Below, one piece after another: positions 25,421 through 34,253 of a DNA stretch of 64,000 nt; position 1 is the stretch's first letter, and each line of letters begins with the position of its first letter. The DNA comes from Bdellovibrionales bacterium. GTDB taxonomy: Bacteria > Bdellovibrionota > Bdellovibrionia > Bdellovibrionales > UBA1609. Under the pieces are notes generated by a model that saw nothing but the letters and a program-made list of their open reading frames with translations, had not been told where the DNA came from and did no database searches. The position numbers were made by a program, and so were the translations under genes. Location of the stretch: the NCBI GenBank assembly GCA_020628165.1, contig JAHDFM010000012.1:27012-91011 (forward strand). Direction: 5' to 3'.

Positions 25421-27181
25421 ATGCCATACGAAGTCATCGCCCGCAAATGGCGACCTAAAAATTTCAATGAACTGATTGGTCAAAACCACATTCGACAAAC
25501 TCTCGTTAACTCACTCAAAAACAACCGAGTGCCACAAGCTTTATTATTTAACGGCCCACGTGGAACTGGCAAAACATCGTCAGCTAGAATCTTTGCCAGC
25601 ACGTTGCGATGTCAAAATGTTCAAGACTATCAAGCTTGTGGTGTTTGCCAAGACTGCGTTGAGATCAACCAAGGTAAAAGTGTAAACGTTATCGAAATAG
25701 ACGGTGCCAGTAATAACGGTGTCGATTCTATTCGCGAACTGCGCGACAGCGTGAGCTATCTACCGCCCACTGGCAAATACAAAATTTATATCATTGATGA
25801 AGTACACATGCTTTCAACGAGCGCTTTCAACGCTCTTTTAAAAACTCTCGAAGAACCACCAGAGCATGTGGTTTTCATTCTAGCGACCACCGAACTTCAC
25901 AAAGTGCCCAATACCATTTTATCACGCTGTCAAAAATATGATTTTAGACGAGTGAGCAGTAAAGAAATCTCTGACAGTTTAAAAAACATTTGCGACAGTG
26001 AGAACATCACATACGAAGAAGAGGCCCTTTGGGATATCGCAAAACAAGCTGATGGTTCTATGCGTGACAGCCAAAGCTTACTCGATCAAGTGATCAGCTA
26101 CTGTGACAATAACCTCACGCGCGAACAAACCGTTGAAGCTTTAGGGCTCACTAACCGCAAGTGGGTGATCGCCACTCTTAAAGCTTTGGTTGAGCGCGAT
26201 AATATTGAACTATTAAACATTGTTGAGAAGATCACTTTGTCAGGGCAAGACCCTAACTTGTTTATAAAATCTCTCTTGCAAGAAATCCGCAATGTTTTGA
26301 TTTACAAACTAAACCCAGAAACTGCCTCGACAACTATAGATCTTTCTGATGCAGGACTTGCTGAGCTAGGCTCCATCGCAGATCAACTCGGCGAAGAGGA
26401 CTTGCACCTATTGTTTGATATGACTTTAAAAGGCTCACATGATGTGATCAGGTCGTCCTCTTCACAAACTGTGTTGGAAATGCTTTTATTGAAACTGGCC
26501 GCAGCCCCTCGAATTGTTCACGTTCAAAGCCGAAGTTTCCCTGCTACAAAAACGACTAACTCACAAACGCCAGCGCGCAAACCGGCTCAAACTCAAACTC
26601 AAACTCAAACTCGCTCTACTTCACCACCTGTAGAAAAAAAAACTAAAAAAAATATTGAGCCTGTAAAACAAACTCCAGTTCCACAAGCACCTCCAACACC
26701 AAAACCTAAGGCTCAACCAGAACCCTCTTTAAATCCAAACTCTGGTTCACCTAAGGAACAATGGAACCTTCTCGTTGGTCGAATTAAAGGACTCAACCCA
26801 ATAGCAGCGGCAAAATTAGAACACTCTTATCTCGTTAAAAAAACAGACACAGATGTAACTATTGGTTTTCCTGCCAACATGCAGTTTTTGATCGATCAAG
26901 CAAAAGACAAAGACTTTATCAACCAAATTCAAAATTATATATCCACTTTGTGGGGACAAAAATTCAACATTGAATTCACAGAGATTCACGAAAAAAAAAA
27001 CGACAACATGAGCCCACGTGAGCTCAAAAGTTTTCAACAGCAAAAAGAAAGTGAAGAACTGCGCCGAAAAATCGAAGCTCACCCCGTGATAAAAAAAACA
27101 CAAGAGGTGTTTAAGGGTGAAATTGTCGCTATTAACGAAATCAAACAACCCAAACCACAGAACACTGAACAAAGGCTATAA
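25421..27181 (+). CDS. dnaX: DNA polymerase III subunits tau/gamma
   Basis: A 586-residue clamp-loader ATPase. RWRP-like N-terminus (KWRPKNFNELIGQ), Walker A GPRGTGKTS (~45-53), zinc Cys set (CQNVQDYQACGVCQDC, ~65-80), IDEVHMLS (Walker B), sensor 1 ILATTELHK, sensor 2 in DGSMRDSQSLLDQ. Domain III ends ~residue 365; a Gln/Thr/Pro/Lys linker (~370-440) and tau-specific C-terminus follow. An A9 run at 26634-26642 and an A10 run at 26991-27000 lie beyond domain III. Slippage at A9 in either direction meets a stop within a few codons, giving a gamma-like ~406-414-residue protein. Confidence 0.96.
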   Translation: MPYEVIARKWRPKNFNELIGQNHIRQTLVNSLKNNRVPQALLFNGPRGTGKTSSARIFASTLRCQNVQDYQACGVCQDCVEINQGKSVNVIEIDGASNNGVDSIRELRDSVSYLPPTGKYKIYIIDEVHMLSTSAFNALLKTLEEPPEHVVFILATTELHKVPNTILSRCQKYDFRRVSSKEISDSLKNICDSENITYEEEALWDIAKQADGSMRDSQSLLDQVISYCDNNLTREQTVEALGLTNRKWVIATLKALVERDNIELLNIVEKITLSGQDPNLFIKSLLQEIRNVLIYKLNPETASTTIDLSDAGLAELGSIADQLGEEDLHLLFDMTLKGSHDVIRSSSSQTVLEMLLLKLAAAPRIVHVQSRSFPATKTTNSQTPARKPAQTQTQTQTRSTSPPVEKKTKKNIEPVKQTPVPQAPPTPKPKAQPEPSLNPNSGSPKEQWNLLVGRIKGLNPIAAAKLEHSYLVKKTDTDVTIGFPANMQFLIDQAKDKDFINQIQNYISTLWGQKFNIEFTEIHEKKNDNMSPRELKSFQQQKESEELRRKIEAHPVIKKTQEVFKGEIVAINEIKQPKPQNTEQRL

Positions 27182-27305
27182 AATTATGGCTATGTGCCCT
27201 TTTCAAAAGGCATTTGGAGTTTGTATTTAAGAGGATTGTTATATTATTATAAACTAGATTTTTTGCAGATGTTGGGAGCAAAAAAATTAATAACTGAACT
27301 AGCAA

Positions 27306-27333
27306 TTGACCGGTCACACTTATGCAATAATAT
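27306..27333 (+). promoter_or_regulatory. Sigma70-type promoter of ybaB-recR-mglA
   Basis: TTGACC, 16-nt spacer, TAATAT, about 34 nt before the ybaB ATG. It gives ybaB-recR-mglA a promoter separate from dnaX, whose stop lies 125 nt upstream. Confidence 0.55.
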
Positions 27334-27367
27334 TCGAGTGCGACTCATTAAAAAGAAGGAGTAACAA

Positions 27368-27691
27368 ATGAAAGGTTTTGGCGGAGGCATGCAGCAGTTA
27401 ATGAAGCAAGCTAATCAAATGCAAAACAAGATGAAAAAAATCCAAGAAGAGCTTGCAACCAAAGAATTCGAAGGCACTTCTGGCGGCGGCGCTGTAAAAG
27501 TGACCGTAAATGGCAACAACGAACTCAAAGCCGTTGTTATCAACCCTGATGCTGTTACACCTGACGATGTTGAAATGCTCCAAGACCTCATCATGTCGGC
27601 AACCAATGACGCTTTAAAGAATGCCAAAGAAACTCACGACAAAGAAATGTCCAAAGTGACTGGTGGCATGAACATTCCGGGGATGTTTTAA
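27368..27691 (+). CDS. ybaB: YbaB/EbfC nucleoid-associated protein
   Basis: A 107-residue YbaB protein: Gly/Gln/Met-rich start (MKGFGGGMQQLMKQANQMQ), helical KKIQEELATKEFEG, then the family core SGGGAVKVTVNGNNELKAVVINPDAV and EMLQDLIMSATNDALKNAKE. Dimeric DNA-binding protein. AAGAAGGAG ribosome site. Sits between dnaX and recR as in most bacteria; recR starts 3 nt later. Confidence 0.96.
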   Translation: MKGFGGGMQQLMKQANQMQNKMKKIQEELATKEFEGTSGGGAVKVTVNGNNELKAVVINPDAVTPDDVEMLQDLIMSATNDALKNAKETHDKEMSKVTGGMNIPGMF

Positions 27692-27694
27692 TCT

Positions 27695-28303
27695 ATGAAT
27701 TGCCCCTCTCTTGATAAGCTAACGACAGAACTGGCAAAGCTTCCTGGCATTGGGCCTAAAACGGCCTTGCGCTTGTCTTACTTTATTTTGAGAAGCCCCA
27801 ATAAATACGTGAATGAGCTTTCTAATTCTTTAACAGACGTAAAAGACAAAATACAATTGTGCTCAAAATGTTATTGTTACACAGAACAAGACATCTGCCA
27901 CTTTTGCTTAGACCCACACCGCAGTGATAACACTCTTTGTATTGTTGAAAACCCTTCTGACATTTCTCAAATAGATAGCTCGGGAGTTTTCCGAGGTCGC
28001 TACCACGTATTGCACGGCGTGATATCTCCGATGGAGGGCATCGGCCCCGATGACATCAAAGCTAAGGAGCTGTTTAAGCGCATAGAAGCGGTGAAAGACA
28101 CAGACCTCGCTATTACAGAAGTGATCCTTGCTCTTGATGCTGATTTAGAAGGCGATACTACAGCCCTATATATTGCAAAAACTTTAAAAACATATGATAT
28201 TAAAGTAACGAGGATAGCTCACGGAGTTCCTATAGGTGGAGATATTGATTATATCGACCACAGAACCCTAGGAAGAGCTTTAGAAAACAGGGTACAGCTT
28301 TAA
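27695..28303 (+). CDS. recR: Recombination mediator RecR
   Basis: A 202-residue RecR of normal length. Helix-hairpin-helix LPGIGPKTALRL (~15-26), C4 zinc finger CSKCYCYTEQDICHFC (~55-70), Toprim domain (LCIVENPSDISQI, EVILALDADLEGDTTALYI) and C-terminal Walker-B-like VTRIAHGVPIGGDIDYID. Works with RecF/RecO in gap repair. Its TAA overlaps the mglA ATG (TAATG), so the two are translationally coupled. Confidence 0.97.
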   Translation: MNCPSLDKLTTELAKLPGIGPKTALRLSYFILRSPNKYVNELSNSLTDVKDKIQLCSKCYCYTEQDICHFCLDPHRSDNTLCIVENPSDISQIDSSGVFRGRYHVLHGVISPMEGIGPDDIKAKELFKRIEAVKDTDLAITEVILALDADLEGDTTALYIAKTLKTYDIKVTRIAHGVPIGGDIDYIDHRTLGRALENRVQL

Positions 28304-28893
28304 TGTCATTTATAAATTACAACGCCAAAGAAATTCACTGCAAGATTGTTTACTACGGCCCGTCGTTAGGTGGCAAAACCACAAATATTCAATGGGTCTT
28401 TCATAAAACTCAAAATGATGACAAATCAGAGCTCAATGAACTTCCAACCGACCTTGAACGAACTTTGTTTTTTGATTTCTTACCTTTGAACGTTGGCGAC
28501 ATTCGCGGATTTAAAACAAGGTTTCATTTGTACACTGTGCCTGGACAGGTTGTTTACGATGCTAGTCGCAAACTCATTTTAAAGGGTCTCGACGGTGTTA
28601 TTTTTGTGGCTGACTCACAAGCTGAGCGCATGGAAGAAAACCTACAATCAATGCAAAATTTAAAAACCAACCTTGAGCAACAAGGTTACGACATCGACAA
28701 GATTCCGTTAGTGATTCAATACAACAAAAGAGACCTTCCCAATAGCTTGCCAATTGTTGAGCTTCGCAATAAATTAAATCACTTTAACTCTCCTGATTTT
28801 GAAGCTCGTGCTAAAGATGGTGATGGAGTTTTTGAAACTCTCAACACTGTTTCAAAATCTATTATTACCACTCTTAAAGGTGGAGAAATTTAG
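28303..28893 (+). CDS. mglA: MglA-family Ras-like GTPase
   Basis: A 196-residue MglA of normal length. P-loop GPSLGGKTT (~residues 19-27), switch I/II region with TLFFDFLPL and YTVPGQVVYDASRKLILKG (the MglA-type TVPGQ in place of DTAGQ), VADSQ, and the guanine-specificity motif NKRDLP (~145). MglA sets front-rear polarity and controls motility in Myxococcus; in Bdellovibrio it affects prey entry. Coupled to recR by TAATG. No MglB (Roadblock) gene is in the window, so its GAP must be elsewhere or absent. Confidence 0.95.
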   Translation: MSFINYNAKEIHCKIVYYGPSLGGKTTNIQWVFHKTQNDDKSELNELPTDLERTLFFDFLPLNVGDIRGFKTRFHLYTVPGQVVYDASRKLILKGLDGVIFVADSQAERMEENLQSMQNLKTNLEQQGYDIDKIPLVIQYNKRDLPNSLPIVELRNKLNHFNSPDFEARAKDGDGVFETLNTVSKSIITTLKGGEI

Positions 28894-29109
28894 TTATCGC
28901 AGGTTAGCTCTTTACATTAAAAGACAAAACAGCCAATACAATCCAAAAGTAACCTTTAATAACCATAACCTATTTAACGAATAGACGCCTAAGCCTAAGA
29001 CCTTCCTCTAGTTTCTCTGCCATTGCAGGGCTGTTACGGGACCTCAATATATTTTTTGTTTATGATTAAAATGTTATCTTTGCTTTCTCATGAGCAAAAA
29101 AAGGATACT

Positions 29110-29382
29110 ATGCGCTTTATTCTATTAATTGTAATCGCTTTTCCATTACAAATTTTTGCAGGCAGTAGTAAAAATTTTTTTGAGAACACTCAACGAAAAG
29201 TTGCACAATCTCAAGGAGCTATAAGTGATTTTAAGTGCAGTAAAATAGATTATATCAATTCAAATCGCATCGAAATGTTTCTGATAGACAATTGCGCTCT
29301 TGATAAACAATTTTCATTTTCATCTTTACCTAAACTCAATGAAAATAAAGAAAGAACAACTATCTGTTGCTTCCAAAAATAA
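29110..29382 (+). CDS. Small exported Cys-containing protein
   Basis: About 90 residues from ATG 29110, set by AAGGA at ~29100 and by the signal peptide that begins there (MRFILLIVIAFPLQIFA|GSS). The frame runs further upstream to 29023, but that part is not signal-like. The mature ~73 residues hold four Cys (DFKCSK, DNCALD, ICCF) and could form two disulfides. Not recognised. Between mglA and nadA, on the same strand as both. Confidence 0.6.
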   Translation: MRFILLIVIAFPLQIFAGSSKNFFENTQRKVAQSQGAISDFKCSKIDYINSNRIEMFLIDNCALDKQFSFSSLPKLNENKERTTICCFQK

Positions 29383-29465
29383 CTTACTAAAACTTAAAAA
29401 GACTATTGAAAACTCATTGATAAATTAACTAGCTAAGTCGCTATTTTTTTGCTAGATAATTAAAC

Positions 29466-30419
29466 ATGATAACAGATCGTATTGAACAGCTCAAAAAAGA
29501 CACTGACACTTTATTGCTTGCTCACTTTTATGAAGAGAGTGATATTCAAGGTGTTGCCGATCACATCGGCGACAGTTTGAAACTGGCACAGTGGGGACAA
29601 AAAAGTGAGGCCTCAACCATTCTCATGGCAGGTGTCGTTTTTATGGCAGAGAGTATTAAAATTTTATCTCCTGAAAAAACTGTACTGGTTCCTGATCTGA
29701 ATGCCGGGTGCTCTTTAGTCGAACACTCCCCTTTTGAAAAGTATTTGCAGTGGCGCAAAGACAACCCAACTGGCATTTGCATTACTTATATTAACAGTAG
29801 TGCTGCCGTTAAAAGTATCAGTGATGTTATTTGCACCTCTTCTAATTCTGAAAAGATCGTCAACTCCATTCCAAAAGATCGTCCTATTTTATTTGGCCCA
29901 GATAAAAACTTGGGCCGTTATTTATCAAAAAAATCCGGACGAGAATTTAAACTATGGCCTGGTGCTTGCGAAGTTCATGTTCTATTTTCAGCAAAAAAAT
30001 TATTCACTCTAAAAAAAGAACATCCTGAAGCTATTGTGATCGCTCACCCTGAGTGCATGGAAGAGGTCCTTCAATACGCCGATGTTATTGGCTCGACCTC
30101 AAGATTGCTTGAAGAGGTAGTCAACAACCCTGCCAAAAAGTTTATCGTCGCAACTGAAGACGGCATCTTACACAATATGCGAGAAATGCGTCCTGATGCC
30201 GAAATCATTCAGGCACCGGCAGAAGGCTCTTGCGCCTGTAACCAATGTCCTTACATGAAACTTAACAATTTAGAAAAGATTGAGCTTGCTATTAAAAACA
30301 AAACTCCAGAAGTAACTCTTGATGAGAACTTAAGAAAAAAAGCTCTCATTCCGTTACAGCGAATGATGGACATTACTGACGGAAAATCAGTGACTTGGCC
30401 GGATCGCTTTGAGTATTAG
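29466..30419 (+). CDS. nadA: Quinolinate synthase A
   Basis: A 317-residue NadA that condenses iminoaspartate with DHAP to quinolinate for NAD synthesis. LLLAHFYEESDIQGVADHIGDS at the N-terminus, then the three [4Fe-4S] Cys in order: DLNAGCSLVEH (~83), GACEVHV with HPECMEE (~197 region) and EGSCACNQCPYMKLNNLEKI (~260). GPDKNLGRYL is the substrate-loop motif. Complete, with full pseudo-threefold repeats. No nadB or nadC is nearby. Confidence 0.95.
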   Translation: MITDRIEQLKKDTDTLLLAHFYEESDIQGVADHIGDSLKLAQWGQKSEASTILMAGVVFMAESIKILSPEKTVLVPDLNAGCSLVEHSPFEKYLQWRKDNPTGICITYINSSAAVKSISDVICTSSNSEKIVNSIPKDRPILFGPDKNLGRYLSKKSGREFKLWPGACEVHVLFSAKKLFTLKKEHPEAIVIAHPECMEEVLQYADVIGSTSRLLEEVVNNPAKKFIVATEDGILHNMREMRPDAEIIQAPAEGSCACNQCPYMKLNNLEKIELAIKNKTPEVTLDENLRKKALIPLQRMMDITDGKSVTWPDRFEY

Positions 30420-30478
30420 GTTTTTAGGCTAACAGATAATTCGTAAATTTTTATATGAAGCCACCATATAAATCGTGG

Positions 30479-32659
30479 CTAAAGTTTTAACTCTAAATCT
30501 AATTTTGCGTTCTCAACTTTTTTAGCTGGATTATTTTTGCGTGCTCTATTCGTGTATTCAACTCTTAGATTTTCAACATCTAATTGTCCATTAACAACCG
30601 GAACTGAAACATTAAAAGACCTCGATACTAGAGTCAGTATTTCACTCATCATATTAAAAAAGTCTCTTGTCGCTAGTAGTGGGTCTACTATGATCTCTTG
30701 AACATTAGCCCCTTTTAAATTAGTGTCTAGGTAGACTTTGTTTTTACCGTTGTAAAAGTTAATCTCTAAATTATTTCCTTCAAGCACTAAATCATCAGCC
30801 ACTTTAACACCCGTTAATAGATTTGATAAAACAGCTTTTAAATAGACATCATTCACTCCTGGAAGTGTCCTCACATCAGACAAATTAGACACTTCAAACT
30901 GTGATCGAATCAACGGGCTATGATATTTTAAAACTCTTTCTTCGACTTTATTTTTTGCTTTGCCCGCTTTGACGCCCTTTAATAATTGTTTCGTGGACGC
31001 CTCCGTTCTAGGGGCGTTGTTAAATATTGAGACTGAGTTTTGAACGATTCCCACAAGCTCATCATCTTGTGGAAGCTTACCAGCAGCAGGCCCATTGATA
31101 ACAGCCATCGGTTTTTGATTTGTAGCCCTATTAACCTTTACAACTCGCCCTATGCGTGTGTCTTGGCCATCAGACACCTTGGTTGTACCCATCTGAAAGC
31201 TTGTGTACTTTTCATAAAACTCATTTATTGGGAGGTTAAGGTCCGATTCATCTAAGTCAGGAATCAAGCCTTGAATCAATTTAGCAACTTGGCTCTCATA
31301 GCCTGTTGCCAATACGATAACATCTGACTCAATGTCATCAATGGGAAAAGGCTCTTCTTCTAAAGTCGCAATGACCTTCTTTTTGCCTTTGGCTTTGACT
31401 GAGGCTAAGCGGTTGCTAATCGGTTTTATGATCGCTTCCACATTTTCACTTGAACTTCTAAAGCCTGTTCCAATGGGAGCATAACGACTGCGAATGTCTT
31501 CTATGAACTCCTCACAACTTTCTCTATCTTGCCCAATCCAGTATATGTTTTTTGGACCTAGTGTTTGAGCATTTGAAATACCGTAAGCATTATCAACGGC
31601 GTAGCCCAACATAAATTCAATCGTAACGTTGGCAGAGTCTCCCACACCAACCACTGAAATATTTTTATCGGCAATGTACTTTTTAGGGTCGGAGCTTTGA
31701 GAAAGAGCGCGAATAAAATTTTCAAAAGTGATCACTCTTGGTAATGCTTTTTCAATTTTATTGGTTTTAATGAGTGACCTATCTTTTCTTAAATCTTTGG
31801 CCACTTGCTCTGGAAGCCTAGGAGTGCCCACACCCGTCGCGATGGAAAGCCTAGATGATTTGATTTTCACTTCACCACCCGGGACCTTTACTTGTGAGCG
31901 AAACTCTCCCCTTGCATATTTAAAGTCTTTAACTTGTGAACTGAATAAAACATCTATGTTTGGATACTTAAGTGTCGCACTGTAAAGACCAGTCACCAAG
32001 GCTCCCCCCAGATCACCTGCAGTGGGGTATTTCACAGCAGATAAATCTGAAACCTGTATTGGAAGGTTTGGCAATTCGTTTATGTTGCCCTCCCCAGGAA
32101 GTGGAAGTCGGTCCTCACCAGAAGCTCTATTAGAGCTGTTAATATTAAACACATCCGTGGCATAGCGAAAGTTAGAGCCTGCCGTGTCTGATGAATCAAT
32201 GACTAAGATTTTATAATTACTATTTTTTTTCAAAGCTGTTTGTGCCGCTATCACACCGTGAACGCCTGCACCTACAATAACTAAGTCGTATTTTTCAACT
32301 TTGCTCTGAGCGAGTAGCTTTTTTGATAGAGCCAATGACTTCATTCGCAAGTCTGACTCCATAAAACGAATTATGGCCTCCGTAGTAGCACCATTGAGGC
32401 GCATGTAGGGTAAGTAGTCTTTTCTAAAAGAATTCATTTTTTTTGAAACAGGAATTGGGGAATCTATACGATCGGTATTCTCTAATGTTTTTGTAGTTTT
32501 AGCGATGTCCACGGAATAAGCTTGCTCACTTGATAGAGTCTCCGTGATTTCATGAGACTCACCTGGAACCACAAGCTGACAGGTCTTTGCAGACGCTTGA
32601 AAGCCCCAATGAACTAAAAAACTAAATAAAATTAATGATATAAGGTGACGTGTAAGCAC
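30479..32659 (-). CDS. Exported FAD-dependent oxidoreductase-like protein
   Basis: 726 residues from GTG 32659, set by the GGGGAGGGA ribosome site; the open frame runs 29 codons further upstream. Sec-type signal (MLTRHLISLILFSFLVHWGFQASA|KT). After ~100 residues of linker comes an FAD dinucleotide fold (YDLVIVGAGVHGVIAAQTAL, ~residues 122-145), then a second nucleotide fold (ISVVGVGDSANVTIEF, ~335-350) and DVIVLATGYES, the ATG-type motif of flavin monooxygenases. The C-terminal ~200 residues are not recognised. Sec export of an FMO-like flavoprotein is unusual, as no twin-Arg motif is seen. Preceded by a 362-nt gap. Confidence 0.8.
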   Translation of the reverse strand: MLTRHLISLILFSFLVHWGFQASAKTCQLVVPGESHEITETLSSEQAYSVDIAKTTKTLENTDRIDSPIPVSKKMNSFRKDYLPYMRLNGATTEAIIRFMESDLRMKSLALSKKLLAQSKVEKYDLVIVGAGVHGVIAAQTALKKNSNYKILVIDSSDTAGSNFRYATDVFNINSSNRASGEDRLPLPGEGNINELPNLPIQVSDLSAVKYPTAGDLGGALVTGLYSATLKYPNIDVLFSSQVKDFKYARGEFRSQVKVPGGEVKIKSSRLSIATGVGTPRLPEQVAKDLRKDRSLIKTNKIEKALPRVITFENFIRALSQSSDPKKYIADKNISVVGVGDSANVTIEFMLGYAVDNAYGISNAQTLGPKNIYWIGQDRESCEEFIEDIRSRYAPIGTGFRSSSENVEAIIKPISNRLASVKAKGKKKVIATLEEEPFPIDDIESDVIVLATGYESQVAKLIQGLIPDLDESDLNLPINEFYEKYTSFQMGTTKVSDGQDTRIGRVVKVNRATNQKPMAVINGPAAGKLPQDDELVGIVQNSVSIFNNAPRTEASTKQLLKGVKAGKAKNKVEERVLKYHSPLIRSQFEVSNLSDVRTLPGVNDVYLKAVLSNLLTGVKVADDLVLEGNNLEINFYNGKNKVYLDTNLKGANVQEIIVDPLLATRDFFNMMSEILTLVSRSFNVSVPVVNGQLDVENLRVEYTNRARKNNPAKKVENAKLDLELKL

Positions 32660-33021
32660 ATTCCCTCCCCAGAGATGCCTAATAAACTTCCAAAAGCACA
32701 AACGAGATATATAATTGCTTAATAGTGTTAAAAAAGTTTTTAACACAGTGATGACTATTAAAGAGTCTATTTTTAGTATTTGAAATTTTTCAGAAGTAAT
32801 TAATTCTTGTAGCTGAAATTATTATATCTGTTTCACTTTAGTACATATTTCAAGTGTCTGGGATTGAATTTAACCAAAAGTGTCAAACATCTGTATGAAG
32901 ATCAAATAAGTAAGCAAACCCTGTAAATTTTTTTTGTGAATTCTCAATTTAGCTTATGGCATCACCTAAACTTTCTAACTCCTAGACCGATAACTAGTTA
33001 AACTTAAGACGAGGTTTGTAA
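32660..33021. other. Divergent intergenic region, no gene seen
   Basis: 362 nt of AT-rich DNA between the exported FAD protein (-) and the PilZ-like gene (+). It must hold two divergent promoters, but I cannot pick a convincing -35/-10 pair, and no strong hairpin or repeat was found. Confidence 0.5.
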
Positions 33022-33408
33022 ATGGGAGCTGAAAATAGAGTCGCCAAAAGAAAAGTCACTGAGACCATCGATGTCCAGGACGTTACTTCACTGAAAAGTT
33101 ATTTAGTGATTGCCAAGCATGCGCAAATTGTTAATGCATCTACGAGTGGATTTTTAATGCATGTGGACCGTAAGTTCTTTGAACTTGAAGATTTAAAAAA
33201 TACAATGAACATAGACACTGTTCTTAATGAGAAGATTGTTTTGTTTTTACCGCAAATGAACTTAGATTTAGAGGGCTTAATCACCCGCACTAAGCATGTT
33301 GGCAAAGGTGTGTTTGAGATAGCGGCGCAGTTCACTCCAAATGTCCCTGATTACTGGAAAGAATGCCTGATCGATCTTTTGCCGGAACAAGGCGAGTTTG
33401 AAGATTAA
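33022..33408 (+). CDS. PilZ-like domain protein
   Basis: A 128-residue single-domain protein. ISVVNASTSGFLMHVDR (here as AQIVNASTSGFLMHV) resembles the [DN]-x-S-x-x-G strand of PilZ, and LEGLITRTKHVGKGVFEIAAQF resembles its later beta strands. The RxxxR c-di-GMP motif is not clear (RVAKRKV at the N-terminus is a candidate), so nucleotide binding is doubtful. Likely a cytoplasmic adaptor. Ribosome site GAGG. Alone on its strand. Confidence 0.6.
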   Translation: MGAENRVAKRKVTETIDVQDVTSLKSYLVIAKHAQIVNASTSGFLMHVDRKFFELEDLKNTMNIDTVLNEKIVLFLPQMNLDLEGLITRTKHVGKGVFEIAAQFTPNVPDYWKECLIDLLPEQGEFED

Positions 33409-33477
33409 TTCGTATCTACTATAAAATGAAATTATAAAATCTCTATTTTCTAAATAGAGATTCACCTATAAAAATAT

Positions 33478-34116
33478 CTATAAAGAATAAAAAGGTGGAA
33501 GCCCTTCTTCCTGAATTAGCATTATTGAATAGTTATAAGGTAAAAACCAAGCGATGGCCTCACAGAGGTCTTTGTGCTCTTCTTTGGGAGGATTGTCTAA
33601 AGAGTCCAAAGAAAAACAAAGATCGTACTCTTTCTGGTCTTCACTCACTACGAGCACTTTCATATCTTCAATTTCTTGTTGTTTAAAAAATTCTGCTAAT
33701 ACAGCTCGCACCGATTTTGGTAAGTACTCTTCTGACGGAGGGCCGGCGACGATACTTGATTTTTCTTCAAACACTTTTTGCCCAGGGTTACCGACCTCAA
33801 GAGGTGGAAACAATGTTGAGAAATTAATATAACTCCACACCATGCCATAGGTAAAAATATAATCTGGCAATTCTTTGTGAGGATTTAGAGCAATTCCCAC
33901 GCCCTTATCTGAGCACCACTTAAAGACATTAAGTAGGTAATCCTGCCCGTTTTCATCACTTTGTAAAAACATATAGGGCCAGTTGTCTGGTCCGACAACT
34001 GGATCTTGTTGTATGACATTGACCTTGATGTCTTTGAGATTTTCTAGAAATTCAGTCTCCCATGTTTCATCGCGGGCTGACTCAGGCTTAGTTAGGTGCT
34101 TATAGACTTCAAACAT
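33478..34116 (-). CDS. Hypothetical cytoplasmic protein
   Basis: Not recognised. 212 residues, acidic, no signal peptide or membrane helix; Pro/Trp/aromatic-rich (WPYMFLQSDENGQDYLLNVFKWCSDKGVGIALNPH), ending EEGLPPFYSL. The start is striking: ATG 34116 follows directly on the T8 tract of a terminator hairpin (34125-34145), with no Shine-Dalgarno. It may be transcribed from a promoter inside or just before the hairpin. Convergent with the PilZ-like gene. Confidence 0.68.
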   Translation of the reverse strand: MFEVYKHLTKPESARDETWETEFLENLKDIKVNVIQQDPVVGPDNWPYMFLQSDENGQDYLLNVFKWCSDKGVGIALNPHKELPDYIFTYGMVWSYINFSTLFPPLEVGNPGQKVFEEKSSIVAGPPSEEYLPKSVRAVLAEFFKQQEIEDMKVLVVSEDQKEYDLCFSLDSLDNPPKEEHKDLCEAIAWFLPYNYSIMLIQEEGLPPFYSL

Positions 34117-34124
34117 AAAAAAAA

Positions 34125-34145
34125 CCCTAACATAAAATGTTAGGG
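34125..34145 (-). terminator. Terminator abutting a start codon
   Basis: A 9-bp stem (CCCTAACAT / ATGTTAGGG) with a 3-nt loop, followed on the minus strand by T8 and then immediately ATG 34116. It is ~110 nt after the stop of the 34254-41144 operon. Confidence 0.82.
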
Positions 34146-34253
34146 ATTAAAAATTTGTTTTTAATTTTATTCTACAAATACTTGAGACCTACTGAGTTAG
34201 TTGTAGGCCGTGCGTTTCAAGTAAACTTTAAATTCATTCTATAAACAAGCCAA

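Noticed and set aside
26587..26612. Short tandem CTCAAA repeats, as a possible microsatellite or CRISPR-like array
   Set aside because: They encode the Gln/Thr linker of DnaX (TQTQTQTQ) and have no spacer structure.
26991..27000. A10 run in dnaX as the main gamma frameshift site
   Set aside because: It lies ~120 residues beyond domain III, inside the tau-specific region; the A9 run at 26634 is better placed. It could still slip.
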